A stretch of DNA of 64,000 nucleotides, taken from the NCBI GenBank assembly GCA_965267435.1, contig OZ253960.1, positions 620,001 through 684,000 of the forward strand. The letters run 5' to 3'. A program made the position numbers and the translations under genes. Within the stretch, counting starts at the first letter, position 1, and each line of letters begins with the position of its first letter. The notes under the pieces were generated by a model. That model ran no database searches. It was not told the origin of the DNA and worked only from the letters and a program-made list of their open reading frames with translations. Origin of the DNA: JAWPMT01 sp965267435. GTDB taxonomy: Bacteria > Bacteroidota > Bacteroidia > Cytophagales > Cyclobacteriaceae. Shown here piece after piece: positions 52,895 to 60,561 of this stretch.

Positions 52895-53779
52895 TCAGGG
52901 TCCTGATTGAAGCGTTGATAGAATTTCCTGCCAATCGGTCTTCACGAACGAGTAGTTCTTCCGGTAGTAAAGTGTCTTTTGATCAGACGAAATGTAAGCC
53001 GCAAAGTCGGGCCCTTGGGAATTGAGCATCTTTAGCGGCTTGGGGTTTCCCCATTGCTCATCTGTTCCTCGGAAGGCGATGTACAGATCACAGGACTTTT
53101 GCCAGTTGTCAGGGTCGAAGTGGGTGAAGATGAGATAGGAGCCATCTGGTGCCACGCATGGGTCGCCAATATTGGTTAGGTTGTCAAAAACGAGAGGCTC
53201 ACCCGGAGGTGTTTCTTCTCCTTGAAATACCGTCTGCATGATTCGATAGGACGCCGCGCCATCTTCATACCTTTCAGCGACATAAAACATCAAGCCGTCC
53301 AGAGAGACCGAAGGGTAAGACTCTTCCTGTGTTTCGGTATTGATCATTTCCAGAGACTTAGGCATCTGCCAGCTGCCTTCAATGCACCGTGAAAACCAAA
53401 TGTTGTTCTTCGCCGAGGGGGCAGTGCCAGTCAAAGGCCGATTCGAATTGTATAAGAGGATGTCCTTGCCGGGCATCAGCGTAGGTTCATAGTCCTTGTA
53501 GCTGCCGGAAAAGGGGAGAAGCTCGGGGGACTGCCAGGTCCCGTTGCTGTGTCTGGACCGGTAAATGGCCAACCTTGGTGTTTTGTCTGCTATGGATTCA
53601 CCTTTCTTCTCCAGCAATTCCCTGTGTGGTAGCGCGCAATAAAGCGTGTCAGAGGCAGCAGATAGGCTGATGCTTTGCACTAGTCGCTTTTCGCGAGCTT
53701 CAAAGGGCTTGAAAGGCTGACAAATGCCTGCAACGCTGCAAGCAATGGATAGACATATGGTAGTTAGTATTCTTCTCAT
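52895..53779 (-). CDS. Secreted PD40-repeat (TolB-like propeller) protein
   Basis: 294 residues from the ATG at 53779; signal peptide ends near GICQ. WD40-like PD40 repeats: YEPTLMPGKDILLYNSNRP, SYPSVSLDGLMFYVAERYEDG, GDPCVAPDGSYLIFTHFD and FAAYISSDQKTLYYRK, enough for a partial propeller. No enzyme motif. Such proteins act as periplasmic binding or scaffold modules. A 62-base gap separates it from the permease gene upstream on the same strand, so joint transcription is possible. Confidence 0.85.
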   Translation of the reverse strand: MRRILTTICLSIACSVAGICQPFKPFEAREKRLVQSISLSAASDTLYCALPHRELLEKKGESIADKTPRLAIYRSRHSNGTWQSPELLPFSGSYKDYEPTLMPGKDILLYNSNRPLTGTAPSAKNNIWFSRCIEGSWQMPKSLEMINTETQEESYPSVSLDGLMFYVAERYEDGAASYRIMQTVFQGEETPPGEPLVFDNLTNIGDPCVAPDGSYLIFTHFDPDNWQKSCDLYIAFRGTDEQWGNPKPLKMLNSQGPDFAAYISSDQKTLYYRKNYSFVKTDWQEILSTLQSGP

Positions 53780-53841
53780 GGTAATGACCGGTTCTTTGCA
53801 AGAACAAGTCACCAACTCATTTCCATCATCCGGCTTATTTA

Positions 53842-56277
53842 CTATTCTGTTCCAATAGCGTCTACAGGGTTACTATTCGCGGCTCTGTAGGTGATCACGC
53901 TGATGACAAGAAGGACAAGGAACGTGAATATCACTCCAGTCATAAGAAAGTATAGGACGTTGACACCTGGAGAAAAGGCATAGGAATTCATCCATTCGTT
54001 GATCAGCAACCAGGCAATGGGCCATACGATGATATTGGCGGCAATTGAGAGCAGAAGAAAATCCTTTGACAGTATCATCATGAGTTGGCTGGTCGTCGCT
54101 CCCAGCACCTTACGTATGCCTATCTCCTTTACCCGTTCATTGGCCATGAAGAACGATAGCCCGATCACCCCAACGCACGAAATCACTATGGCAAGAATGG
54201 CAAAACTCTGAAAGAGCGCGGCGAAGTTTTGCTCACGCGCGTACAGCGCGTCGAACTCTGAATCGAGGAAACCGAACCTTAGAGGCTCCTCTGGTACATA
54301 GGTACTCCACTTCCTCTCAAGGGCGGTGATTGCCTTTTGGACTTCAGCAGCCTTCCGTAATCGCACGGATATGATTGGAGGCCGGGTAGTGGCGAGATTT
54401 TCCTCCCTGGCGCCGAAGAATACCATCGGTCTTATCGGCTCGTGAAGCGATGTGAAATGAAAATCCTGCAACACCCCGATCACCTTCCTGGTATTATCCT
54501 GGCCGGTGATCAAAATCTCCCGTCCCAGCGCTTGTTCACTGCTCCATCCCACCATCCGGGCGCACGCTTCATTGATCAGTACACCCGACGAATCCGTTGC
54601 CAGGTCCTGGTCGAACATTCGGCCTGCTGCTAGCGGCATGCGATAAGTCTCCTGAAATTCATAGCCTGCGATCATCAGGCTAAACAAGAAACGTTCTGTA
54701 GCGTCGTTGCCGATTGCCTGGAAAGTGCCGCCACCCACCTCTCTGCCAGGGATGTGGAAGCTGCTCGTGATAGCCTCCACGACAGGTTCATTTCCCACAT
54801 CCTCCATGAATGTGCGGTATTGGCTGCCGAGGTTGTCCGAGACCTCCAGCAGCAACATATTGTCTTTTTCAAAACCTAGTTTTTGCTGCCGCATATAATT
54901 CAGCTGCACGACAATGAAGAGGGTCGCCAGGGTCATGAGGATCGAAGCGCCAAATTGTACGGTGACCAGCAGGTTGCGAAGGCCAAACCTGCGATTCGAT
55001 AGCTTGACCCCACCTTTGAATACCTGAACGATCTGAAAGGAACTCATGAAGAATGCCGGGTAGATACCTGAAAGCAGTCCAACCACTATGGCGAGCATCA
55101 ATAGAAAAGCTCCCAGGCCCAATGCGTCAAAGTCATGGATAGAGAGTTCTTTGCCGGCGATCTCGTTGAAGGTAGGCAGGAAGATCAACGCCAGTGCGAA
55201 TGATACGGCTACTGAGACAAACGCCACCAGGATCGACTCCACCAGAAATTGCCGAATAAGTTGCTGCCGATGACCACCCATGACTTTCCTTATGCCGATT
55301 TCTTTACTGCGGTTGACGGAGTTGGCCGTACTGAGATTGGTGAAGTTGAAGCAGGCGATGGCCAATATGAGCACGGCTACCACAAAAAACAATGCCACAT
55401 ATCGGCTATCACCATTGGGTTCCAATTCCCGGGACAAACGACTCTCCAGATGGATCGAGTTGATGGGCTGTAGGTAATAATTATGGATGTTACCCGCATC
55501 GACATACTCCTGAAAAGTCCTTCCAAGAATCGATTCGACTTGTGGTCCAAAGTGAGGTTCCAGGAAACTGTCGAGCTTGTCATTGATCACTTCAGGGTCT
55601 GCCGTCTTCGAGAGTCGGATGTAGTTATGCAGGGCGTAGGAACCCCAAAACGTACTTTCGGCAATGGGCAGGTTACGTATGGAAGTGAGCATGTCAAACT
55701 TGAAATGGCTCTTCTTCGGTACGTCTTCACAGATACCTGTGATCCTGTACTTGGTAGTATCTCCCACTTCCAGTGTTTGATTGATGCCGCTTTGGTCGCC
55801 GAAGTACTTGCGGTTCATGGATCGGGTGATGACAATCGAGTTGGGTGCACGCAGTACTTCTTGTGGATGCCCTTCAAGAAGTCGCACGCCGAATAGCTGG
55901 AAGAAACTGGAGTCCGTCGCAAAAACTCGTTGCTCGTAGAATACACGATCCTCCAGTTTGACCCTGGTTTCGGTTGTGAAATCCAGCACCCGGCAAAAGA
56001 GCTCCACCTCCGGAAAATCATCGTACAGTGTGGGCCCCAGTGGCGAAGGTGTGGTCGCATAGCTGTTGGACCGGTCCGGGAAGTGTCTTTCCAATGCCAC
56101 CCGGAATACCCTCTCGTGCCCCGGGTGATACTGGTCGTAGCCTATCTCATCCCAGACATAGGCGAACATGAGCATCGCACTCCCCACCCCAAGGCTGAAA
56201 CCGACGACATTGACAAACAGAAGTAGGGGCCTTCGGCGAAGGCTTCGAAGGGCAGTGAGCAGGTAGTTTTTTACCAT
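53842..56277 (-). CDS. MacB/FtsX-type ABC transporter permease
   Basis: 811 residues with two FtsX units. Each has a membrane helix before a large periplasmic MacB-PCD domain and three helices after it. First unit: MVKNYLLTALRSLRRRPLLL start and RSKEIGIRKVMGGHRQQLIRQFL; second: VKEIGIRKVLGATTSQLMMIL. The EIGIRKV(M/L)G coupling motif, which contacts the ATPase, is kept in both. This 8-helix form is typical of Bacteroidota and uses mechanotransmission rather than classical transport. No ATPase gene is adjacent, so the partner must be elsewhere. Confidence 0.95.
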   Translation of the reverse strand: MVKNYLLTALRSLRRRPLLLFVNVVGFSLGVGSAMLMFAYVWDEIGYDQYHPGHERVFRVALERHFPDRSNSYATTPSPLGPTLYDDFPEVELFCRVLDFTTETRVKLEDRVFYEQRVFATDSSFFQLFGVRLLEGHPQEVLRAPNSIVITRSMNRKYFGDQSGINQTLEVGDTTKYRITGICEDVPKKSHFKFDMLTSIRNLPIAESTFWGSYALHNYIRLSKTADPEVINDKLDSFLEPHFGPQVESILGRTFQEYVDAGNIHNYYLQPINSIHLESRLSRELEPNGDSRYVALFFVVAVLILAIACFNFTNLSTANSVNRSKEIGIRKVMGGHRQQLIRQFLVESILVAFVSVAVSFALALIFLPTFNEIAGKELSIHDFDALGLGAFLLMLAIVVGLLSGIYPAFFMSSFQIVQVFKGGVKLSNRRFGLRNLLVTVQFGASILMTLATLFIVVQLNYMRQQKLGFEKDNMLLLEVSDNLGSQYRTFMEDVGNEPVVEAITSSFHIPGREVGGGTFQAIGNDATERFLFSLMIAGYEFQETYRMPLAAGRMFDQDLATDSSGVLINEACARMVGWSSEQALGREILITGQDNTRKVIGVLQDFHFTSLHEPIRPMVFFGAREENLATTRPPIISVRLRKAAEVQKAITALERKWSTYVPEEPLRFGFLDSEFDALYAREQNFAALFQSFAILAIVISCVGVIGLSFFMANERVKEIGIRKVLGATTSQLMMILSKDFLLLSIAANIIVWPIAWLLINEWMNSYAFSPGVNVLYFLMTGVIFTFLVLLVISVITYRAANSNPVDAIGTE

Positions 56278-56359
56278 GGGGTCTGTGAGTTAGGTAGAGT
56301 AATGTATTCGAATCGGTTGTACAGGTTCATACAGTCAAAATATTCCTTATTCTTTCATC

Positions 56360-57643
56360 TCAGTTCATATTTTGGATGGACATCGAGGTCGTTTGCAGTT
56401 GGAAGACCACCTCTACTACTTGACTCCAGACCAGCTGGAAAGATCCGTCAGCCTTCGCCGTCATCCCAAGATAGTGGCCCCCACCCGGAAACTTATTGGC
56501 AACATCGGCATTTTGTGGTGTCCGCGGGTTGGAACTCTCCGTGGTTACACGAACGGGTCTCCGAAAGGTCATGCCTCCATCCGTGGAGATGGTGAAGTAC
56601 AAGTCGTTGGCGTCGGGATCGATTCTCCGGTCCATCCATGATATACCCACGACTCCGTCGGTGTTCACGGCCACACTGGCTACGTTGGCTCGGCTTGGTC
56701 GACCATCATCAAACTGGTCTACTTTCAGATCCTGACTCCAACTCTTCCCACCGTCTTCAGAGGTATTGAGCCATACACCTCGGGAACCTTGCTGACCGGC
56801 AGCACGCACAAAGTAGAGCCGATCGACGAAAGGGGACCCGGGACTGTCGTCCGAAGCCAGCCTCATATAGCCCAATCCACCACCCGGTTCGCTTGTGATC
56901 GTGTATCGTTCGGAAAGTTCGGATGGCTCTGGAGTGTACCGCTGTATCCAGGCCTTTCGTAGATGGTGACTGGCGGGCACTATTACGGTGCCGTCCGTCA
57001 AGATCGCGGGTTCACAGAAGTTCAGGCGCAATCCCTGGGCATCCACCTGGGCTACCTCCTGGAATTCCCCTCGCCCTTGACGCTCGTAGAGGACTACGTC
57101 GGCACTCATATCGCCACGAAAGCGGACGGTAGAGAAATAGACCGATGAGCCCGAGGAGGCCATTTTTGTGCCGTCGTGACCATGGACATTGTGAATGGTT
57201 TGGGGTTCGATGGCCCATGACTTGCCTCCGTTTTTCGAAGCAAAGAACTGGATTGGAAACTGATGTCGAAACGACCCCTTGGTGCCCAGCCAGGCCATGA
57301 CTGCTTCACCGGATGCCAGGATAGTGGTCCATGGATCATAGCCCCAAAAGTCATGGGCAGTTTCCGTCCAGGTTTCACCGCCGTCATTGGAAAAGAAACT
57401 GCTCAGCCGGCAACTCTGATAGGGTCGGTTGACATCTGTTACCACCATCGCCGCCACCAGTAGGATGTTCGGATCGGAAGGATGAGCGCAAATGTGCGGT
57501 TCGACGACCGGCATGCCCTGAAATTGTGATTTGATCGTGACTGGAATGGACACGTCAATTGCAGGTTCTGGGCTAGCCTGACCTAGTGCGTGCAACCAAA
57601 ACGAGGCGCACATAGCGTAGAGTATAGCCTTGCTACCTGCCAT
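56360..57643 (-). CDS. Secreted BNR/Asp-box propeller protein (sialidase-like fold)
   Basis: 427 residues; signal peptide ends near LGQA. Four Asp-box repeats: SNDGGETW, SKNGGKSW, SEDGGKSW and STDGGMTF, spaced as in six-bladed sialidase-type propellers. The sialidase arginine triad is not evident, so calling it a sialidase is unsafe; it may be another glycosidase-like or binding protein. The start overlaps the end of the PfpI-like gene by 11 bases, so it is co-translated with it and likely under the same AraC-linked control. Confidence 0.82.
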   Translation of the reverse strand: MAGSKAILYAMCASFWLHALGQASPEPAIDVSIPVTIKSQFQGMPVVEPHICAHPSDPNILLVAAMVVTDVNRPYQSCRLSSFFSNDGGETWTETAHDFWGYDPWTTILASGEAVMAWLGTKGSFRHQFPIQFFASKNGGKSWAIEPQTIHNVHGHDGTKMASSGSSVYFSTVRFRGDMSADVVLYERQGRGEFQEVAQVDAQGLRLNFCEPAILTDGTVIVPASHHLRKAWIQRYTPEPSELSERYTITSEPGGGLGYMRLASDDSPGSPFVDRLYFVRAAGQQGSRGVWLNTSEDGGKSWSQDLKVDQFDDGRPSRANVASVAVNTDGVVGISWMDRRIDPDANDLYFTISTDGGMTFRRPVRVTTESSNPRTPQNADVANKFPGGGHYLGMTAKADGSFQLVWSQVVEVVFQLQTTSMSIQNMN

Positions 57644-58775
57644 GGGATGAAGGTTTTGAGTCGCTGAATTTCTTTTCCGCCTGTATAGTCAGCATCGTTC
57701 CAGACGTGCTGCTGTCCAAAGCGATATGCACCTTGGCTGTTCCCAGCCCATCTCGAGACATCTCACCAGAGATGGTGTGAGCATGCTCCTCCATTAATTG
57801 CCACGCGTCCATCTTTGACAAACTCTGCCCGATGTGTCGAATGACCTCTGTGGCGTCGATGGTCGATTGCAGTTGGTATTGGTACTGCCATGATTTTGTG
57901 TCTCCCGATGAATGATTAAAGGTCTCACTGAAGAGGCTGGCGATCGGTTGAAGGGGTCGGATGAAGTTGTCCGCCAGCTGTGGTCGGGAGTAACCGCTTT
58001 CTGGTGACCAATTGTATTCCATGTGGTTGGCCACATTCTGTGCGCGACCTTGCCCGTAATGATGAGCTATCACCTGAAATGCGCCCTCTATTCCCGAGGA
58101 CAGTCCTGCGGTGGTAAAGATCTTTCCATTGCTGGTGAACTTGACGTCATTGCGAACGTTGGCATTGGGAAATTCTGTCTCGAGCCTGGGGAGGAGGGAG
58201 GCGAACGTTGTGGCTTCAAGTCCATCGAGGAGTCCCGCCTTTCCCAGGAAAAAGGCGCCGCTACAAACGGAAAGCATGTAGTCCGTGTGTGAATATTGGT
58301 CGGCTATCCACTTCACTACCTCTGGGTCCTGATTGTTTTCTGCCGGTCCGCCGCCCGGTAATACGACCACATCAACCTCGGGCATGTCCTGCAAGGTGTA
58401 ATCGGGCTTCACTTGCATGGTCGCCCCCAGTCGGACCATGGCGGTGGACTTGGCGACGGTAAGAACTCTTGTCGAAGCATGTTCAAACACCGACCAGGGT
58501 CCCGTCACATCCATGATGTCTGCCCCATCGAACAATAGAATGGCTACTCTCAGTGGCACAAATGGCCTGGGCTTTACGTTATCGCCAGTGTATAGGATTC
58601 GCAGTGGCATGTTGCACTCACCGCATTCTCCGGGGGCTGGAAACTCCGTAGCGTCCTGCGAACATCCGCAGGGTGGACAATAGTAGATGATTCTCGAGGG
58701 CTGTTGCTGAGCGAGGGCACTGTACTCCGTGCTCAAGGCGAGCAGTACGACCAGTGCGATGGTTTTCTGTTGCAT
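57633..58775 (-). CDS. Secreted DJ-1/PfpI fusion with N-terminal metal-binding module
   Basis: 380 residues from the ATG at 58775; signal peptide ends near SALAQ. A Cys-rich module follows (about 30-60): YYCPPCGC ... GECGECNMPL, like heavy-metal-binding domains with the CP-x-C ... CxxCxM pattern. The DJ-1/PfpI domain (about 75-265) has the nucleophile Cys171 in SVCSGAFFLGKAG. A C-terminal region of about 110 residues is unassigned. Most DJ-1/PfpI proteins are cytosolic; export plus a metal module is unusual and suggests an envelope stress or metal-response function. An AraC-type regulator is encoded just upstream. Confidence 0.88.
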   Translation of the reverse strand: MQQKTIALVVLLALSTEYSALAQQQPSRIIYYCPPCGCSQDATEFPAPGECGECNMPLRILYTGDNVKPRPFVPLRVAILLFDGADIMDVTGPWSVFEHASTRVLTVAKSTAMVRLGATMQVKPDYTLQDMPEVDVVVLPGGGPAENNQDPEVVKWIADQYSHTDYMLSVCSGAFFLGKAGLLDGLEATTFASLLPRLETEFPNANVRNDVKFTSNGKIFTTAGLSSGIEGAFQVIAHHYGQGRAQNVANHMEYNWSPESGYSRPQLADNFIRPLQPIASLFSETFNHSSGDTKSWQYQYQLQSTIDATEVIRHIGQSLSKMDAWQLMEEHAHTISGEMSRDGLGTAKVHIALDSSTSGTMLTIQAEKKFSDSKPSSHGR

Positions 58776-58807
58776 TTTGACCTTTTTGTGCAAAGACAAG
58801 GTCCATA

Positions 58808-58835
58808 GCGCAAACTGTATTGTACAATATTGCGC
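58808..58835. promoter_or_regulatory. Palindrome upstream of the PfpI-like gene
   Basis: TATTGTACAATA (58818-58829) is a perfect 12-bp palindrome. GCGCAA (58808-58813) and TTGCGC (58830-58835) form a second dyad around it, offset by two bases. It fills most of the 62-base gap between the AraC-type gene and the PfpI-like gene, 33-60 bases before the latter's ATG. Likely operator. Confidence 0.5.
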
Positions 58836-58837
58836 TT

Positions 58838-59620
58838 CTAGTGCTTGTGCCATTCTCCCGGGGGCAGTCCATTCAGCCTCTTGAAGTGGCGATAGAAATG
58901 ACTTTGATCGTAGTATCCGGCCTTGGCGGCGGTTTGCGCCCAGGACTTTGGAGGCATACCCTTCTTCGCTTGTTCCACGCGAAAATTGTGGAGATAGGCA
59001 AAAGGGGATATTCCGGTTTGTTTCTTGAAGGTTCGTGAAAGGTGGTAGGGACTGGTATGACAGGCTTCGGCCAACTCCTCAAGCGTGAAATTGATACGAT
59101 AGTTGTCTTTGATGAACTCCTTGGCCCGCATCACGAAGGGAGCATCTACGGCACTCGGTTCTTTGGGAGCATCCGCAGAAAGACTATGGAGGAGATCGAT
59201 AAACAGGGTGTCCACAATGCCAGCCTGTGGCCCTTCCTGTATTTTAAGCGCCTCCAACAACCGATTTACCAATGACAATGATTGTTGATCATCTTTCAAT
59301 ACTTTGTCAAATCGGAAATCGTGATGAGCTGGTCCCAAAAGCCGGGATATACACTGATTATCAATGGTCACGGAGGCAAAGGCCACATGTTCGGGGTACT
59401 TTGCTTCCCCAGCGTGGATATCTCCCGGCGTGAAGAAGAAAACTGATCCTGGATGCAACTCATAATTATGAGTTTCCTTGATCACCCCCGCCTGAGGGAC
59501 AATGAGTGAATAGTAATTATGAAAATGACGGGGAAATCCAAATTTGTAATAGGAGGTATGCCGAAGTTGGACGCCTGCTATGCCTGTAGCAGCTTGCTTC
59601 GATTGGAAGTACTCCTTCAT
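58838..59620 (-). CDS. AraC-family transcriptional regulator
   Basis: 260 residues. N-terminal cupin-like ligand domain (about 15-150; YYSLIVPQAGVIKETHNYELHPGSVFFFTPGDIHAG) and a C-terminal double helix-turn-helix (about 160-258): FTLEELAEACHTSPYHLSRTFKKQTGISP and TAAKAGYYDQSHFYRHFKRLNG. Full length, no lesion. Same strand and 62 bases from the PfpI-like gene, with a palindrome between them, so the PfpI/BNR genes are its probable targets. Confidence 0.95.
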   Translation of the reverse strand: MKEYFQSKQAATGIAGVQLRHTSYYKFGFPRHFHNYYSLIVPQAGVIKETHNYELHPGSVFFFTPGDIHAGEAKYPEHVAFASVTIDNQCISRLLGPAHHDFRFDKVLKDDQQSLSLVNRLLEALKIQEGPQAGIVDTLFIDLLHSLSADAPKEPSAVDAPFVMRAKEFIKDNYRINFTLEELAEACHTSPYHLSRTFKKQTGISPFAYLHNFRVEQAKKGMPPKSWAQTAAKAGYYDQSHFYRHFKRLNGLPPGEWHKH

Positions 59621-59675
59621 CTACTGTGCGTTTTTGACCTTGAAAAAAGTGCCGCGCTCGGTAAGGGCGACAGCA

Positions 59676-59692
59676 TTATTGAAGATCAATAA
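59676..59692. promoter_or_regulatory. Dyad upstream of the AraC-type gene
   Basis: TTATTG-AAGAT-CAATAA, perfect 6-bp arms, 56 bases before the ATG at 59620. It shares ATTG...CAAT half-sites with the palindrome at 58818-58829, so both may bind the same regulator. The rest of the 182-base gap shows nothing clear. Confidence 0.35.
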
Positions 59693-59802
59693 GATTCCCC
59701 TGAATGGGAAATGGAGATAGGTCGAATGGGTTCACAAACCTGTGAGCGGAACGTGGACGGTGCCAATACTGCTGTGAAGGAGAGACTTTTGCCGGTCTGT
59801 GG

Positions 59803-60459
59803 TCAGAGATTGCCTCTGATCCATTCGTCGGTTTTCGCAGCCAGCAGTTGGATGATGCTTTCGTGCGAATGACCCGTTCGCTTCGGAACCTTGAAACTAT
59901 GATCACCCTCTTCTATGGTTTCGATTTGGGCGTTTTGCTGTTCATTGACCACTTCTCCGATCATTTCGTAGTTGGCCAATTTGTCTTTCGTGCCCTGGAT
60001 GAATAATTGGGGAATAGAGATGGAGGACAAATGGGCCGCACGGTCTTTACTGTCTCTGCCCGGTGCATGCAGCGGAAATCCGAAATAGACGAGGCCTTTA
60101 ACCTGTTCGGCTCTCTTCTCCGCGACCAGGTGCGATGACATCCGCCCGCCGTAGGACTTACCGGAGAGAAAGATGGGAAGGCCTAGCTGCTGATTCTCAA
60201 GGTAATGAACCGCTGCCAATATCGCGTGTTGTGCAGATTTGGGAGAACTGGGAGCTTTGCGACCTTGCTCCATATAGGGAAAGTTGAAGCGGAGTACATT
60301 GCCGTTGAGGGCAGAGATGGCAGTGGCCAGATCTTCCATGAATCTATGCGTCATGCCTGCGCCGGCACCGTGAGCCAGGATGAGTGTGTATTGGGCTGTA
60401 GCGCTTTCGTTCCAAAGCGCGCTGACAGACCCCAGTTTGTCGTCAACGAAGATGGTCAT
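59803..60459 (-). CDS. Cytosolic alpha/beta hydrolase (KANL3/Tex30-like)
   Basis: 218 residues, no signal. Oxyanion loop LILAHGAGAGMTHRFM, nucleophile Ser in SGKSYGGRMSSH (GxSxG variant GKSYGG), acid region FIQGTKDKLAN and a late His in EGDHSFKVP: a complete triad in order. Matches small dienelactone hydrolase/KANL3-like proteins of unknown substrate. It has its own -7 box and lies just downstream of the terminator of the metzincin gene. Confidence 0.9.
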   Translation of the reverse strand: MTIFVDDKLGSVSALWNESATAQYTLILAHGAGAGMTHRFMEDLATAISALNGNVLRFNFPYMEQGRKAPSSPKSAQHAILAAVHYLENQQLGLPIFLSGKSYGGRMSSHLVAEKRAEQVKGLVYFGFPLHAPGRDSKDRAAHLSSISIPQLFIQGTKDKLANYEMIGEVVNEQQNAQIETIEEGDHSFKVPKRTGHSHESIIQLLAAKTDEWIRGNL

Positions 60460-60477
60460 TGGTATGGGTTAGAAAGG

Positions 60478-60485
60478 CAAATCTA
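60478..60485 (-). promoter_or_regulatory. -7 box of the alpha/beta hydrolase gene
   Basis: The minus strand reads TAGATTTG (TAnnTTTG), 18 bases before the ATG at 60459. A TTTG lies 16 bases upstream, inside the U-tract of the preceding terminator, so promoter and terminator are back to back. Confidence 0.45.
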
Positions 60486-60502
60486 CCTTCTCTGAACAAA
60501 GC

Positions 60503-60539
60503 AAAAAAAGAAAGGCCCCCACAGAGGTGTGAAGGCCTT
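60503..60539 (-). terminator. Rho-independent terminator of the metzincin gene
   Basis: On the minus strand a 12-bp stem (AAGGCCTTCACA pairing with TGTGGGGGCCTT, two G-U pairs) with a CCTC loop is followed by TC and seven T. It starts 22 bases after the stop at 60562. Textbook form. Confidence 0.9.
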
Positions 60540-60561
60540 AAGTGTTGGATCAACAGTTTGA

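Noticed and set aside
56360..57643. Firm sialidase annotation
   Set aside because: Asp-boxes are shared by many propellers, and the sialidase arginine triad could not be identified.
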